Below are positions 1 through 8,691 of a stretch of DNA of 64,000 nt, one piece after another (positions within the stretch are counted from its first letter, which is position 1; each line of letters starts with the position of its first letter). Position numbers and translations under genes: made by a program. The stretch lies in the NCBI RefSeq assembly GCF_028768465.1, contig NZ_CP118225.1:5251001-5315000 (forward strand), written 5' to 3'. Origin of the DNA: Rhodopirellula sp. P2. Lineage in GTDB: Bacteria > Planctomycetota > Planctomycetia > Pirellulales > Pirellulaceae. The notes beneath the pieces are model-generated. The model saw only the letters and a program-made list of their open reading frames with translations. It had not been told where the DNA came from and did not search any database.

Positions 1-52
1 AAATCGTGGGTGTTTTCCGGCGCGTCACCGGACGGCTCGCGCCGTTCCGCTA
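1..52. repeat. Right half of stem-loop repeat SL2, cut by window edge
   Basis: The first 52 bases match the loop and right arm of the complete hairpin repeat at 47844-47921. The left arm lies outside the window. The rest of the gap up to the hydrolase gene at 380 holds short fragments of the GC-rich GAGAGG/CCCTC-type repeat (around 160-250) and no convincing gene. Confidence 0.7.
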
Positions 53-379
53 CAAAGTACATGGCATTGGGCACCGCCCCTGGGATCCTTGAGAACCCCG
101 CCCGACGAAGCTGGGAGGGGTCGGAGAGCGAGCGTTCAGCGAGCTTTCCGGGGGAGGGCCATACGCGCCGCTTCCCATGCCCGGCCCTCACCCTCGCGTA
201 CGCCTGAACGGCGTCGCTCGACCTCTCCCCCAACTTCGTTTCGGGAGAGGTGCGCCGAATGAAAACCCGCCAAAACGCAGCACCAGACAACGGCACGACT
301 TCGGCAGAGGAAAGACTCAAACAATGCCTACTCCGCAGCGCCCTGCCCAGGCGAACTGACGGACGAACCGTCCCTGCCT

Positions 380-1765
380 TCACACCCACTGCTTCTCTGT
401 TTCCGCCACGGCGTCGATCAACCACCGTCGCATCGAGTCATCCGGCAGACCTCGCAAACGGTCACGAACCCAGGCGGGCACAAACACACGAACTCGTTTG
501 ACATGGTTGTCAAACTGCCGGTTGGCCAACACCGAGGCCACGGGCGAAACATCACCCAACGTGGCGACCTCTCCCGAACGGAGCATGATGTCGATGTTGA
601 TGTCGACCTCTAATTTGACTGGCGGTGCATCGATCAATACCAACTCGGGTTCGACCACGTCTCCAATCGCATCGCCAATGGACGCTGCCAACGGCCGCGA
701 ACACGATGCGAGCCACCAGTGCGGGCGGCGAGCCAGCATCTGATGCATGTCCTCGCCGGACTCGACGTTGAATTCAGCCGCTCGTTTGAGCAACGTTCGA
801 TTGGCCCCGAACAGACCCTCGACCAGCGTCTGAACAGCGCCGCCGCGTTCGCTGGCCGCATCGACCAACCGGCTGACCCACGCGGCCTCGCCCAAATCCA
901 TCCATTCCGCGAAATGGATCGCCACCCCTGCGGACGGCTGTTGCAATTCATGAACAGCCCGCTGCAGCATCGCGGTGGCGGAACGAACGGTGTGGTGCCA
1001 GTAGACTTCGCTGAACATCACATAACGCCCGAACACCATCATCTCCGCCGCCGTGCGCCCCTTTTCATGAATGGCAAGCTTGGGGCGGTCCGGGTGCCGA
1101 ACCATCGAGGCAATGATTCGCATCGGATCGAAATTGCGTCCGTACGGCACGCCAGCATGCAAACTGTCTCGCTGCAAATAATCCAATTTGTCGACGTCGA
1201 TCGGGCCACTCAAACAGCTCGCGTAAAATGCGATCTGGTCAGACCGGGCCACCTCCGTGAATTGCTCGCTCTTCTTGGGGCACAGAATCGCCATCACGTC
1301 ATCAGCGGTGCATTCCCAATCCGCCGCCAACGTTTCCGCGAGGGGCCCTGACCGCAACATCGCATCGACGCGTTCCTCGTGACGAGGCATTCCGGTTTGG
1401 CCCATGTCCTCGATCGGGTGGCAAAACGGCCAGTGCCCCGCGTCATGCACCAACGAAGCCACGATGAAAGCTTCCGCCGCTCGCAGATCATCGCTCGTTG
1501 GTTCGGCCGCAGTGGACTCGTTGACCTGATTCAACACCCGCAACGTCCACGCGTAAACGCCCAGCGAGTGTTCCAATCGAGTGTGCATGGCGCCGGGGTA
1601 GACCATCGAGACCAACCCCAACTGGCTGATCGAGGCCAGCCTTCTCAGCGGGGCCGTGTCAATCAAACGCTGCACGCGAGGCGTGACCGGGACATCCATT
1701 GCGGGCGGAATCCGCAATCGAGACGGCCCGCGATCCATCAAACGAACTTCAGGCAATGGAATCAC
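380..1765 (-). CDS. HD-domain phosphohydrolase (dNTPase-like)
   Basis: Predicted soluble metal-dependent phosphohydrolase of the HD superfamily, in the subgroup that includes dGTPases and SAMHD1-like enzymes; a (deoxy)nucleotide substrate is inferred from the family. With the GTG start at 1765 the protein is about 461 residues. The motif HTRLEHSLGV followed by VASLVHDAGHWPFCHPIED gives the H...HD metal ligands, and CLSGPIDVDKLDYLQRD supplies the conserved downstream Asp region. The GTG at 1763-1765 overlaps the TGA of the small upstream frame (GTGA), which favours this start. An upstream GTG (1810) and a downstream ATG (1738) are alternatives. It is probably the last gene of a short minus-strand operon with the zinc-ribbon gene. 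Confidence 0.85.
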   Translation of the reverse strand: MIPLPEVRLMDRGPSRLRIPPAMDVPVTPRVQRLIDTAPLRRLASISQLGLVSMVYPGAMHTRLEHSLGVYAWTLRVLNQVNESTAAEPTSDDLRAAEAFIVASLVHDAGHWPFCHPIEDMGQTGMPRHEERVDAMLRSGPLAETLAADWECTADDVMAILCPKKSEQFTEVARSDQIAFYASCLSGPIDVDKLDYLQRDSLHAGVPYGRNFDPMRIIASMVRHPDRPKLAIHEKGRTAAEMMVFGRYVMFSEVYWHHTVRSATAMLQRAVHELQQPSAGVAIHFAEWMDLGEAAWVSRLVDAASERGGAVQTLVEGLFGANRTLLKRAAEFNVESGEDMHQMLARRPHWWLASCSRPLAASIGDAIGDVVEPELVLIDAPPVKLEVDINIDIMLRSGEVATLGDVSPVASVLANRQFDNHVKRVRVFVPAWVRDRLRGLPDDSMRRWLIDAVAETEKQWV

Positions 1766-1974
1766 GCGGAAACCCTCCCCTGGCACACCAACACAACATC
1801 TTCTGCCCACACGGCCTCAACGGATGACGAGAGTGCAGCGAGGTTCGCAAGCATTCCGGTCCACGCAACGATCGCCGTCCCGAACATCAAACGATGGTCA
1901 ATTCGGCACAACCAGCAGGTTCCGCCCAGCCCGCACAAGATGACTCCGGCCAAGCGGCGGACTCGATCGAACAA
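1762..1974 (-). CDS. Possible small two-helix membrane protein overlapping its neighbours
   Basis: A 70-codon frame opening with TTG. It contains two hydrophobic stretches (around AGVILCGLGGTCWLC and LMFGTAIVAWTGMLANLAAL) and ends in a TGA that overlaps the GTG of the HD-domain gene by the classic GTGA arrangement. Its first 88 bases overlap the 3' end of the zinc-ribbon gene in another frame. By eye, third codon positions here are richer in G/C than those of the overlapping zinc-ribbon frame. That suggests either a real small translationally coupled gene, or the true C-terminus of the zinc-ribbon protein displaced by a frameshift. No family is recognised. Confidence 0.35.
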   Translation of the reverse strand: MFDRVRRLAGVILCGLGGTCWLCRIDHRLMFGTAIVAWTGMLANLAALSSSVEAVWAEDVVLVCQGRVSA

Positions 1975-2750
1975 GTCAGAACCGGCACGGCGGAGTGCAC
2001 CTGGCCGAGGGCCTCGTCAAATTCCTCGTCTTCGAAACCGGGAAGCAGTTCCCGCCGGCTACTCGGTTCGCCAGCCAACTTCACGCCGGCGATCAACGCG
2101 AGCAAAATCACCAACACAAAATACATCCCGGAATGAGCCAATCCGTTGACGAATTCCAGTTCAAACGCCGCAACCGAGACAAATGCTCCCAAGACCAACA
2201 TCACTGAAAACACGATCCCGGCGGTCGTCCAAGACATTTCGTTGGCGTGATCGAGTTCCAACACGTAAGCGGGCAGGAACGCGTAAACCAGCCAAATCGC
2301 GGCAAAAACGGCGGAACAAACCAGGACTCGGTTGCGAAGCTCAACGCCCGTGTAAGGCTCCAACTCGGCGTCGTAAACAAAGCTGTATCCCGTTCGCACA
2401 ATCGGCGGTGCCAGCAACAAAATGCCCAGAATCTGAGCCCAAAATGGTGCCCCGCCCATCGCGAAGCGGAACCCGAGAGCCAGAAACAGCATCCCAAACA
2501 TCACACCCGCAGCGATGTAGAGGTGCCGCCGCGTGAAATCGGTGTCCTTGCGAGTGATGGGCTTGAGAACACTCTGCCCTTTGGAATCCTTGGGCCCGTC
2601 GTTTTCGGGCGAGTGGATCGTGACCGCTTCGGATGCGTCAGGGACCCGGATCGTCTTTTTGCACGCCGGACACGGCCCCTGCTTGCCAGCAAATTTGTCG
2701 CTGACCTGGAACCGCTTCAGACAATTGGGACAAGTGACTTGAATCGGCAT
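1887..2750 (-). CDS. Zinc-ribbon multi-pass membrane protein
   Basis: About 287 residues from the ATG at 2750, read as MPIQVTCPNCLKRF; an in-frame ATG at 2762 would add four residues (MPPP). The N-terminus carries a CPNC...CPAC zinc ribbon (residues 7-32) of the type common at the start of planctomycete membrane proteins. It is followed by a polar linker and about five predicted membrane helices (for example LYIAAGVMFGMLFLALGF, QILGILLLAPPIV, VLVCSAVFAAIWLVYAF). The function is unknown. The last ~30 residues (from about VPVLTCSIESAAWPE) look unlike the rest and overlap another open frame, so the C-terminus may be shifted. Confidence 0.7.
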   Translation of the reverse strand: MPIQVTCPNCLKRFQVSDKFAGKQGPCPACKKTIRVPDASEAVTIHSPENDGPKDSKGQSVLKPITRKDTDFTRRHLYIAAGVMFGMLFLALGFRFAMGGAPFWAQILGILLLAPPIVRTGYSFVYDAELEPYTGVELRNRVLVCSAVFAAIWLVYAFLPAYVLELDHANEMSWTTAGIVFSVMLVLGAFVSVAAFELEFVNGLAHSGMYFVLVILLALIAGVKLAGEPSSRRELLPGFEDEEFDEALGQVHSAVPVLTCSIESAAWPESSCAGWAEPAGCAELTIV

Positions 2751-2762
2751 GGGGGGCGGCAA

Positions 2763-3507
2763 ACCAGTCGAATCGGAGCGAAATTATCAGTCGGCAATGC
2801 ACATTGTGATGGCCGAACTCGAGGAGGGTTTGGGTTGTAGCGAGAGCTTAACAGAAAATGAATCCGTTTACGCCAGCACTCAGGCGATCGCGGATCCACA
2901 ATTCAAGGACGAGACTATTCTGCATCGCATCGGCGGGAAATTGCCCCTCGGTCCGCTCTGCGTGCTATGGATTGAATAGCTTCCCACACCGACCCTTCGA
3001 CGCTCCCTCGGGGGCAGTCCCCAAGGTCGGTTCGGGGGCAGCGAAATTGGCTCAGCAAGCTAAAATGGACTTGAGCCAGTTGCCACGGAAGTCGCGCAAT
3101 GCGTGCAGCCCGAACAGGGCACACCAACGATTGCAACTTTGAACCTTTGACGACGATCCAGTTGTGAATGAATCCGGTTAGGGGACGAATTCACATTGGC
3201 TGAACTTTCCGGCCCGCCGGCGGTGACAATGAAACAAGTGTCACCCACGTGGACGAAGTCCGCGCCGACCCAACGAAGTACCCCTGCCTGCTCATCGCAA
3301 CCCGCCGCGTCAGCCAGGCTGTTGACCTTGTCGACTTTCGATTCTTCGCGTGAGCCGTTTGGGCGTTAGCCCCGGTTTCCGCTTTCGATTCTTCATGTGA
3401 GCCGTTTGGGCGTTAGCCCCGGTTTCCGCAGTGGTGAACCCGAACCAAACGCCTCAACGGCTCAGTCAATCAACCCTGCCCGCTCTCTGTGAACCAACGC
3501 CACTGAC
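2763..3507. other. Gene-free gap with one 47-bp tandem duplication
   Basis: No convincing gene is seen on either strand; open frames here are short and match nothing recognisable. The only structure noticed is a 47-bp direct duplication (3336-3382 and 3383-3429). Each copy contains the sequence GTGAGCCGTTTGGGCGTTAG, which recurs at 9710-9740 and inverted near 36306-36345. Confidence 0.6.
3336..3429. repeat. 47-bp tandem duplication containing the GAGCCGTTTGGGCG repeat
   Basis: Two adjacent 47-bp copies differ at two bases in the GATTCTTC[GC/AT]GTGAG segment. The core GAGCCGTTTGGGCGTTAGCC is a window-wide repeat. Elsewhere (about 41110-41170, 41426-41490, 45657-45722, 45975-46037) it is paired with its inverse to give a hairpin. 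Confidence 0.85.
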
Positions 3508-3619
3508 TTCACCCTCCCTCAGGGAGGGTCGGCCCGCTTCGGGCCGGGGAGGGTGAGCATTGAATCCAACGCCGAACCCTCCCCTCGCTTTGCTCGACCC
3601 TCCCAGGGGGAGGGTGAAG
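3508..3619 (+). repeat. ~110-bp composite GGGAGGGT repeat, plus orientation
   Basis: Two GC-rich palindromes (CCCTCCCTCAGGGAGGGT and the CTCGACCCTCCC half with CCCAGGGGGAGGGT) are joined by a variable spacer. The same ~110-bp composite occurs inverted at 4765-4871 and in the same orientation at about 63340-63453. The two nearer copies bracket the GDP-fucose synthase gene. Confidence 0.8.
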
Positions 3620-3675
3620 TCTCAACGCAAATGGCAGTGCCCTGCGTCTCTGCGGCCCTTTCCCACTTTTCGCCA

Positions 3676-4620
3676 ATGTCCCAAAAAATCTTCGTCGCTG
3701 GTCACCGAGGCATGGTCGGATCGGCCATCCTCCGCCGATTCGCCGAGCGAGAAGACCTGCAAGTGATCACGCGGACTCGGTCCGAACTGGACCTCTGCAA
3801 CCAAGCCGCTGTCAACGAGTTCTTCCAGTCCGAACGCCCCGACACCGTGATTTTTGCGGCCGCCAAGGTCGGCGGGATCCACGCCAACGCGACTTATCCG
3901 GCCGATTTCGCCTACGACAACACCATGATGGCGGCCAACGCCATCCACGCCGCCTTCCAAACCAAGGTGTCTCGGTTCCTGTTCCTCGGCAGCACCTGCA
4001 TCTACCCCCGGATGGCTCCCCAGCCCATCCAAGAAGACTCCTTGCTGACCAGCCCCCTGGAGACGACCAACGAAGGCTACGCCTTGGCCAAAATCCTGGG
4101 TTTGAAGCTCTGCCAGTACTACCGTCAACAACATGGGGCACTGTTCCACAGTGCGATGCCGACCAACCTCTACGGCCCCGGCGACAACTACCACCCCGAC
4201 AATTCCCACGTCATTCCTGGCTTGATTCGTCGCTTCGATGCCGCTGCGAACGAACACGCCGAATCGGTCACCGTCTGGGGCAGCGGAAAACCACGACGAG
4301 AATTTCTGCACGTGGATGACTTAGCCGCCGCGATTGAACATTTGATCGGGCTTCCCGATCCACCCGACAGGGTCAACGTCGGCACCGGAGTGGACCTGAC
4401 GATCGCCGAATTGGCTCAAAAGATCGCCCAGGCAACCGGATTCGAAGGCCAAATCGTCCAAGACGCCAGCAAACCCGACGGAACCCCCGTCAAATGCACC
4501 GACATCCGCCGCATCCGCGGCACCGGCTGGGCACCCACCATCAACCTCGACGAAGGCCTCGTGCAAACCGTCGCCGACTACCGACAACGCACCCAAACCG
4601 GCGCCGTCCGCTCCGTCTAG
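3676..4620 (+). CDS. fcl: GDP-L-fucose synthase
   Basis: Cytosolic NADPH-dependent 3,5-epimerase/4-reductase that turns GDP-4-keto-6-deoxy-mannose into GDP-L-fucose. The Rossmann glycine motif AGHRGMVGSAILRRF is at the N-terminus, the catalytic YALAK (Tyr135/Lys139) follows, and MPTNLYGPGDNYHP and EFLHVDDLA are typical of the family. From the ATG at 3676 the protein is 314 residues, the normal family length. The reading frame stays open upstream to 3553, but that stretch translates the GGGAGGGT repeat and is rejected. It acts after gmd at 5279, from which it is separated by repeats. Confidence 0.93.
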   Translation: MSQKIFVAGHRGMVGSAILRRFAEREDLQVITRTRSELDLCNQAAVNEFFQSERPDTVIFAAAKVGGIHANATYPADFAYDNTMMAANAIHAAFQTKVSRFLFLGSTCIYPRMAPQPIQEDSLLTSPLETTNEGYALAKILGLKLCQYYRQQHGALFHSAMPTNLYGPGDNYHPDNSHVIPGLIRRFDAAANEHAESVTVWGSGKPRREFLHVDDLAAAIEHLIGLPDPPDRVNVGTGVDLTIAELAQKIAQATGFEGQIVQDASKPDGTPVKCTDIRRIRGTGWAPTINLDEGLVQTVADYRQRTQTGAVRSV

Positions 4621-5278
4621 TCTGCCCCCGTAGCCGGATTCGCCAAGAATTCGGACCCCGATTCCGCGGAATAGGCTTCCAGCCTGCCATGCCGCAAAAA
4701 ACTGAGTCCCTCTCCCGCTCGGAGATCGTGCCGTTCGTAAGTCTCGTATTGCCAGACGTTTGTCATCACCCTCCCCCTGGGAGGGTCGAGCGAAGCGAGG
4801 GGAGGGCTACACGTTTTAGGTTCGCCCTCCCCGGCCCGAAGCGGGCCGCCCCTCCCTGAGGGAGGGTGAAGTAAGTGCCATTCGGCGTTCGCCCCGGTTG
4901 CGCGTAAAAACCGTGGCTAACGCCAACGGCTCACATACCCGATCACACCTGCGTCCCTGCTTAGCCTGCCCCCGTAGCCGGATTCGCCAAAATTCGGATC
5001 CCAGTTTCCCCGTAGCCGGATTCGCCAGAATTCGGACTCGCCCTCAACCTCTCACACCCCACCGCGTCACGGCGTGTCGATTTTGTTGTAGGTTGGCCAC
5101 TCTTGGCCGACATCCACCACTTGGACGGGCAAGAGTGCCCATCCTCCAGGCGTTCCAACGTCGTTGACGACTGAATCAGCAAGGCATCCCCTCACACTCC
5201 GTAGCCGGATTCGCCAGAATTCGGGAAACCCTGAACCCGCGGCCCTGTGCCGCCGCCACCTTTCCCACTCTCTCTGCC
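4621..5278. repeat. Repeat-filled gap between fcl and gmd
   Basis: No gene. The gap holds copies of the 25-30-bp repeat here called RS1 (GTAGCCGGATTCGCCA...GAATTCGGA) at about 4628-4654, 4975-5002, 5012-5037 and 5201-5223. It also holds the inverted ~110-bp composite repeat (4765-4871) and a GGCTAACGCCAACGGCTCAC fragment near 4915-4935. Confidence 0.85.
4765..4871 (-). repeat. ~110-bp composite GGGAGGGT repeat, inverted copy
   Basis: This is the reverse complement of the composite at 3508-3619. The order is the CTGGGAGGGTCGAGCGAAGC part, a spacer, then GGCCCGAAGCGGGCC and CCTCCCTGAGGGAGGGT. Together with the first copy it makes an inverted pair around fcl. Confidence 0.8.
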
Positions 5279-6289
5279 ATGACCAAGACCGCACTCATCA
5301 CCGGAATCACTGGCCAAGACGGCTCGTACTTGACCGATCTCCTCTTGGAAAAGGGCTACGAGGTTCACGGCATTGTCCGTCGCAGCAGTTCCTTCAACAC
5401 GGATCGCATCGACCACGTCTACCGCGACCCGCACGAGGCCTCCAACCTGCACCTGCACTATGGGGACCTCACCGACGGTCAGAACATCACCAATCTGGTG
5501 CTCGATATCCAACCCGACGAGATCTACAACCTCGGCGCCCAATCGCACGTTCGAGTCTCGTTTGATTCCCCGGTTTACACGGTCCAGACGGTCGCGATTG
5601 GTTCGCTGAATATCCTAGAAGCGGCACGCCAACTCAACAAACAAAAGCCCACTCGCGTCTACCAAGCCAGCAGCAGCGAAATGTTTGGCGACGTGATCGA
5701 AACGCCGCAAACCGAAACGACCCCGTTTCAACCCCAAAGTCCTTATGCCTGTGCCAAGGTGTATGCCTTTCACCAAACGGTGAACTACCGGCACGCTTAC
5801 GACTTGTTCGCCAGCAATGGCATCCTGTTCAACCATGAATCCCCACGTCGGGGCGAAACGTTTGTGACCCGAAAGATCACACGTGCCGCCACCCGCATCA
5901 AATTGGGACTGCAAGAGAAACTGTACCTCGGCAACCTGGATGCCAAACGTGACTGGGGTTACGCCAAAGACTATGTCGAAGGCATGTGGCGAATCCTCCA
6001 GCACGACCAACCCGATGACTTTGTGCTGGCCACCGGCGAAACCCAAACCATTCGTCAATTCCTCGATTACACCTTCGAAGCCCTCGACCTGGACTGGAAC
6101 AAGTACGTCGAGATCGACCCTCGCTACTTCCGCCCCACCGAAGTCGACCTGCTGCTGGGTGATTACTCCAAAGCCAAAACCAAACTGGGCTGGGAACCGA
6201 AAACCAGCTGCAAGCAATTGGCGGAACTGATGGTCCAACAAGACCTCGAACTCGCCCAGACCGAACTGGCACAAAAGTCACTCTCCTAA
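5279..6289 (+). CDS. gmd: GDP-mannose 4,6-dehydratase
   Basis: A 336-residue short-chain dehydrogenase that makes GDP-4-keto-6-deoxy-D-mannose from GDP-mannose in the cytosol, the first step to GDP-fucose. [19 protein letters not shown] is the near-invariant Gmd N-terminus. [21 protein letters not shown], the catalytic YACAK (Tyr156/Lys160) and [16 protein letters not shown] are all present. Length and start (ATG at 5279, directly before the motif) match the family. Its partner fcl lies upstream on the same strand. A diverged paralogue sits at 8692. Confidence 0.95.
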   Translation: MTKTALITGITGQDGSYLTDLLLEKGYEVHGIVRRSSSFNTDRIDHVYRDPHEASNLHLHYGDLTDGQNITNLVLDIQPDEIYNLGAQSHVRVSFDSPVYTVQTVAIGSLNILEAARQLNKQKPTRVYQASSSEMFGDVIETPQTETTPFQPQSPYACAKVYAFHQTVNYRHAYDLFASNGILFNHESPRRGETFVTRKITRAATRIKLGLQEKLYLGNLDAKRDWGYAKDYVEGMWRILQHDQPDDFVLATGETQTIRQFLDYTFEALDLDWNKYVEIDPRYFRPTEVDLLLGDYSKAKTKLGWEPKTSCKQLAELMVQQDLELAQTELAQKSLS

Positions 6290-6956
6290 GCACGTCCTCA
6301 CCGTAGCCGGATTCGCCAAGAATTCGGCCCCCGACTTCCCCGTAGCCGGATTCGCCAGAATTCGGACTCCAACTTCCCCGTAGCCGGATTCGCCAGAATT
6401 CGGACTGCAATTCCGTCCTCCATCCCGCCGTCCCTAACAACCTGAGCCCCAGAGTCCCCTCTCCCGCTTTTTGAAGTTGCATTTTTTCCTCCAATGGCCA
6501 ACGGCCTCGTTCAACATAGCCAGGGGCATCGCCCCTGGAGCAGAAGAACACGGCCCCCATTTTGGCCAACGGTCAAATTCAATCCAAAACGTTTGGGTTG
6601 ATGTTGGCCGTTGGACAACCAATGCCGGTTCAGTCTCGATGCCTGGGGCGATGCCTGGGCTGATAAAAATGTGCTTCGTCGAGTTTTAGCCCATCCGATG
6701 CTCGACCCTCCCCTCGCTTCGCTCGACCCTCCCTCTGGGAGGGTGATGAGAAACCCTTGGCAACACAGCACTTGAAAACCGCACGACCTCGCACGGGCGA
6801 GGGTGAGGCCTGCACTCGCGAACCTGTGGCCCTTTCCGCACTCGCCATGCCATCCACCAGGCGGCTCGCGCCACTCCGCTAAGAATTTCCGGCCACTCCC
6901 GACAGGCTAGAAGACTATCCCACTTTCTCTCTCCAAAGCCCAAACCCCTTCTCTTC
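6290..6956. repeat. Repeat-filled gap with three tandem RS1 copies
   Basis: No gene. Three RS1 copies spaced about 37-40 bp apart start near 6302, 6340 and 6378. Further on are a GGGAGGGT-type repeat half (about 6706-6748) and a half-site of the SL2 hairpin (GGCGGCTCGCGCCACTCCGC, about 6857-6880). Confidence 0.8.
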
Positions 6957-8282
6957 ATGTCATCTGATTTCACTTCACGGATTCAAGATCGTAGCGCCAC
7001 GGTGGGTGTTGTTGGACTCGGCTATGTCGGCCTGCCGCTGGCACTCGCCTACGCCGCCGGCGGCTTCAAAACCGTTGGCTTCGACATTGATGACAAGAAG
7101 ACGTCGGCGATCAACGGCAGCACCAGCTACATCAAACACATTTCGGCTGACTCCGTGGCCTCGGCGGTCCAATCCGGCAACCTCGCCGCCACGACTGACT
7201 TCAGCCAAATCCGTGAAGTCGACGCCATCATCCTGTGTGTCCCCACGCCGCTGGACGAGCACTTTGAGCCCGACCTTTCCTATGTGGTGAGCACGATCGA
7301 ATCGATCGTGCCGCACCTGCGGGCAGGCCAAACGATCAGCCTCGAAAGCACGACCTACCCAGGCACAACCAACGAAGAACTGGTCACTCGCATCGAAGCC
7401 GCAGGACTGCCTGTGGGCACCGACGTCCATGTCGTCTACTCGCCCGAACGAGAAGATCCCGGCAACCCCGAGTTCGCCGCCACCAACATCCCGAAAGTCG
7501 TCGGCGGCCACACCCCGGCATGCCTCGAGGCCGGCGTCGCACTGTACGGCAGCGTCTTTGATCAAGTCGTCCCGGTCAGCAGCACGCAAGTTGCCGAGCT
7601 GACCAAACTGCTGGAAAACATTTACCGCAGCGTCAACATTGGACTCGTCAACGAGTTGAAACTCGTCGCCGACGAAATGGGCATCGACATCTGGGAAGTC
7701 ATCCAGGCCGCCAGCACCAAACCCTTCGGCTTCAAAGCGTTTTATCCCGGCCCTGGATTGGGTGGTCACTGCATCCCGATCGACCCGTTCTACCTGACCT
7801 GGAAAGCACGCGAATTCGGGGTGCACACACGGTTCATTGAACTGGCCGGCGAGATCAACCGAGCGATGCCCACACACATCGTCCGCCGCTGTGCGGATGC
7901 TTTGAACCAACACAAAAAAGCCCTCAATGGCAGCAAGGTGCTGCTGATCGGGTTGGCCTACAAACCCAACGTCGATGACGCGCGAGAATCACCCTCCTAC
8001 GAACTCCTGGATCGACTGACCGCGCAGGGCGCCGAGGTCGACTACCACGACCCTTATGTCCCCATCGTCCCCCCATCGCGAGAACACTCGCATTGGGCCG
8101 GCAAACCCAGCGTGAGTTGGGATCAAGCAACGATTCAGGAATACGACCTGGTCTTGATTTCAACCTGGCACGATTGCCTCGACATCCACGAACTCGCCCA
8201 GTGGTCGCAATTCATCGTCGACACTCGCAACGCCACGGCGAAACTGCCACCCGAGCTGCAAACCAAAGTCCTCAAGGCCTAG
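6957..8282 (+). CDS. wbpA: UDP-sugar 6-dehydrogenase (UDP-GlcNAc/UDP-glucose dehydrogenase family, WbpA-like)
   Basis: NAD-dependent two-step oxidation of the C6 hydroxyl of a UDP-sugar to a uronic acid. The 441-residue protein shows GVVGLGYVGLPLALAYAAG for NAD binding, ESTTYPGTT, SPEREDPGN, ENIYRSVNIGLVNELK, and the active-site segment GPGLGGHCIPIDPFYL with catalytic Cys272. The SPEREDPGN and GLGGHCIPIDPFYL signatures place it with UDP-N-acetyl-hexosamine dehydrogenases rather than UDP-glucose dehydrogenase. The nearby DegT aminotransferase and oxidoreductase-acetyltransferase fusion complete a WbpA-B-E-D-like set, so UDP-GlcNAc is the preferred substrate by inference. Confidence 0.87.
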   Translation: MSSDFTSRIQDRSATVGVVGLGYVGLPLALAYAAGGFKTVGFDIDDKKTSAINGSTSYIKHISADSVASAVQSGNLAATTDFSQIREVDAIILCVPTPLDEHFEPDLSYVVSTIESIVPHLRAGQTISLESTTYPGTTNEELVTRIEAAGLPVGTDVHVVYSPEREDPGNPEFAATNIPKVVGGHTPACLEAGVALYGSVFDQVVPVSSTQVAELTKLLENIYRSVNIGLVNELKLVADEMGIDIWEVIQAASTKPFGFKAFYPGPGLGGHCIPIDPFYLTWKAREFGVHTRFIELAGEINRAMPTHIVRRCADALNQHKKALNGSKVLLIGLAYKPNVDDARESPSYELLDRLTAQGAEVDYHDPYVPIVPPSREHSHWAGKPSVSWDQATIQEYDLVLISTWHDCLDIHELAQWSQFIVDTRNATAKLPPELQTKVLKA

Positions 8283-8691
8283 TGGTCCGTCTCGCCTCCA
8301 CTTTCAGGTAGCGGAACTCGCCAAGAGTTTCGACGTGCACCATGAATTGCCGAAAGTCTTGGCGACTTCCGCTACGCCCCCACCCGTAGCCGGATTCGTC
8401 AAGAATCCGGTCCCCTCTCCCGCACCGGGAGAGGGCTAGGGTGAGGGCCTTTCCCAGCCCGTAGCCGGATTCGCCAGAATTCGGACCCCACCCGGCCACA
8501 TTCGCCAGAACTCCGCCCCCACCCGTAGCCGGATTCGTCAAGAATCCGGTCCGCCCTCGTAGCCGGATTCGCCAGAATTCGGACCTGAGTTCAACGGAAG
8601 CCCGCAAGCCCTCCGGTCACACACCGGGCGGCTCGCGCCACTCCGCTAAAACGAATACCCTGAGTCCCTGACGCCCCTTTCCCACTTTAAA
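8283..8691. repeat. Gap with stem-loop SL1 and RS1 copies
   Basis: No gene. It contains one SL1 hairpin (8309-8377), RS1 copies starting near 8388, 8460, 8525 and 8557, a GGGAGAGGGCTAGGGTGAGG repeat (about 8412-8450) and an SL2 half-site (about 8624-8648). Confidence 0.8.
8309..8377. repeat. SL1 stem-loop repeat, copy 1
   Basis: Inverted repeat with 25-nt arms. The left arm begins GTAGCGGAACTCGCCAAGAG and the right arm ends TCTTGGCGACTTCCGCTAC. The arms mismatch at two fixed positions (C opposite C, G opposite G) that are the same in all copies. The loop is about 19 nt and not conserved. Confidence 0.85.

Noticed and set aside
3553-3675. 41-codon N-terminal extension of fcl
   Set aside because: It translates the GGGAGGGT repeat; the Rossmann motif and family length fit the ATG at 3676.
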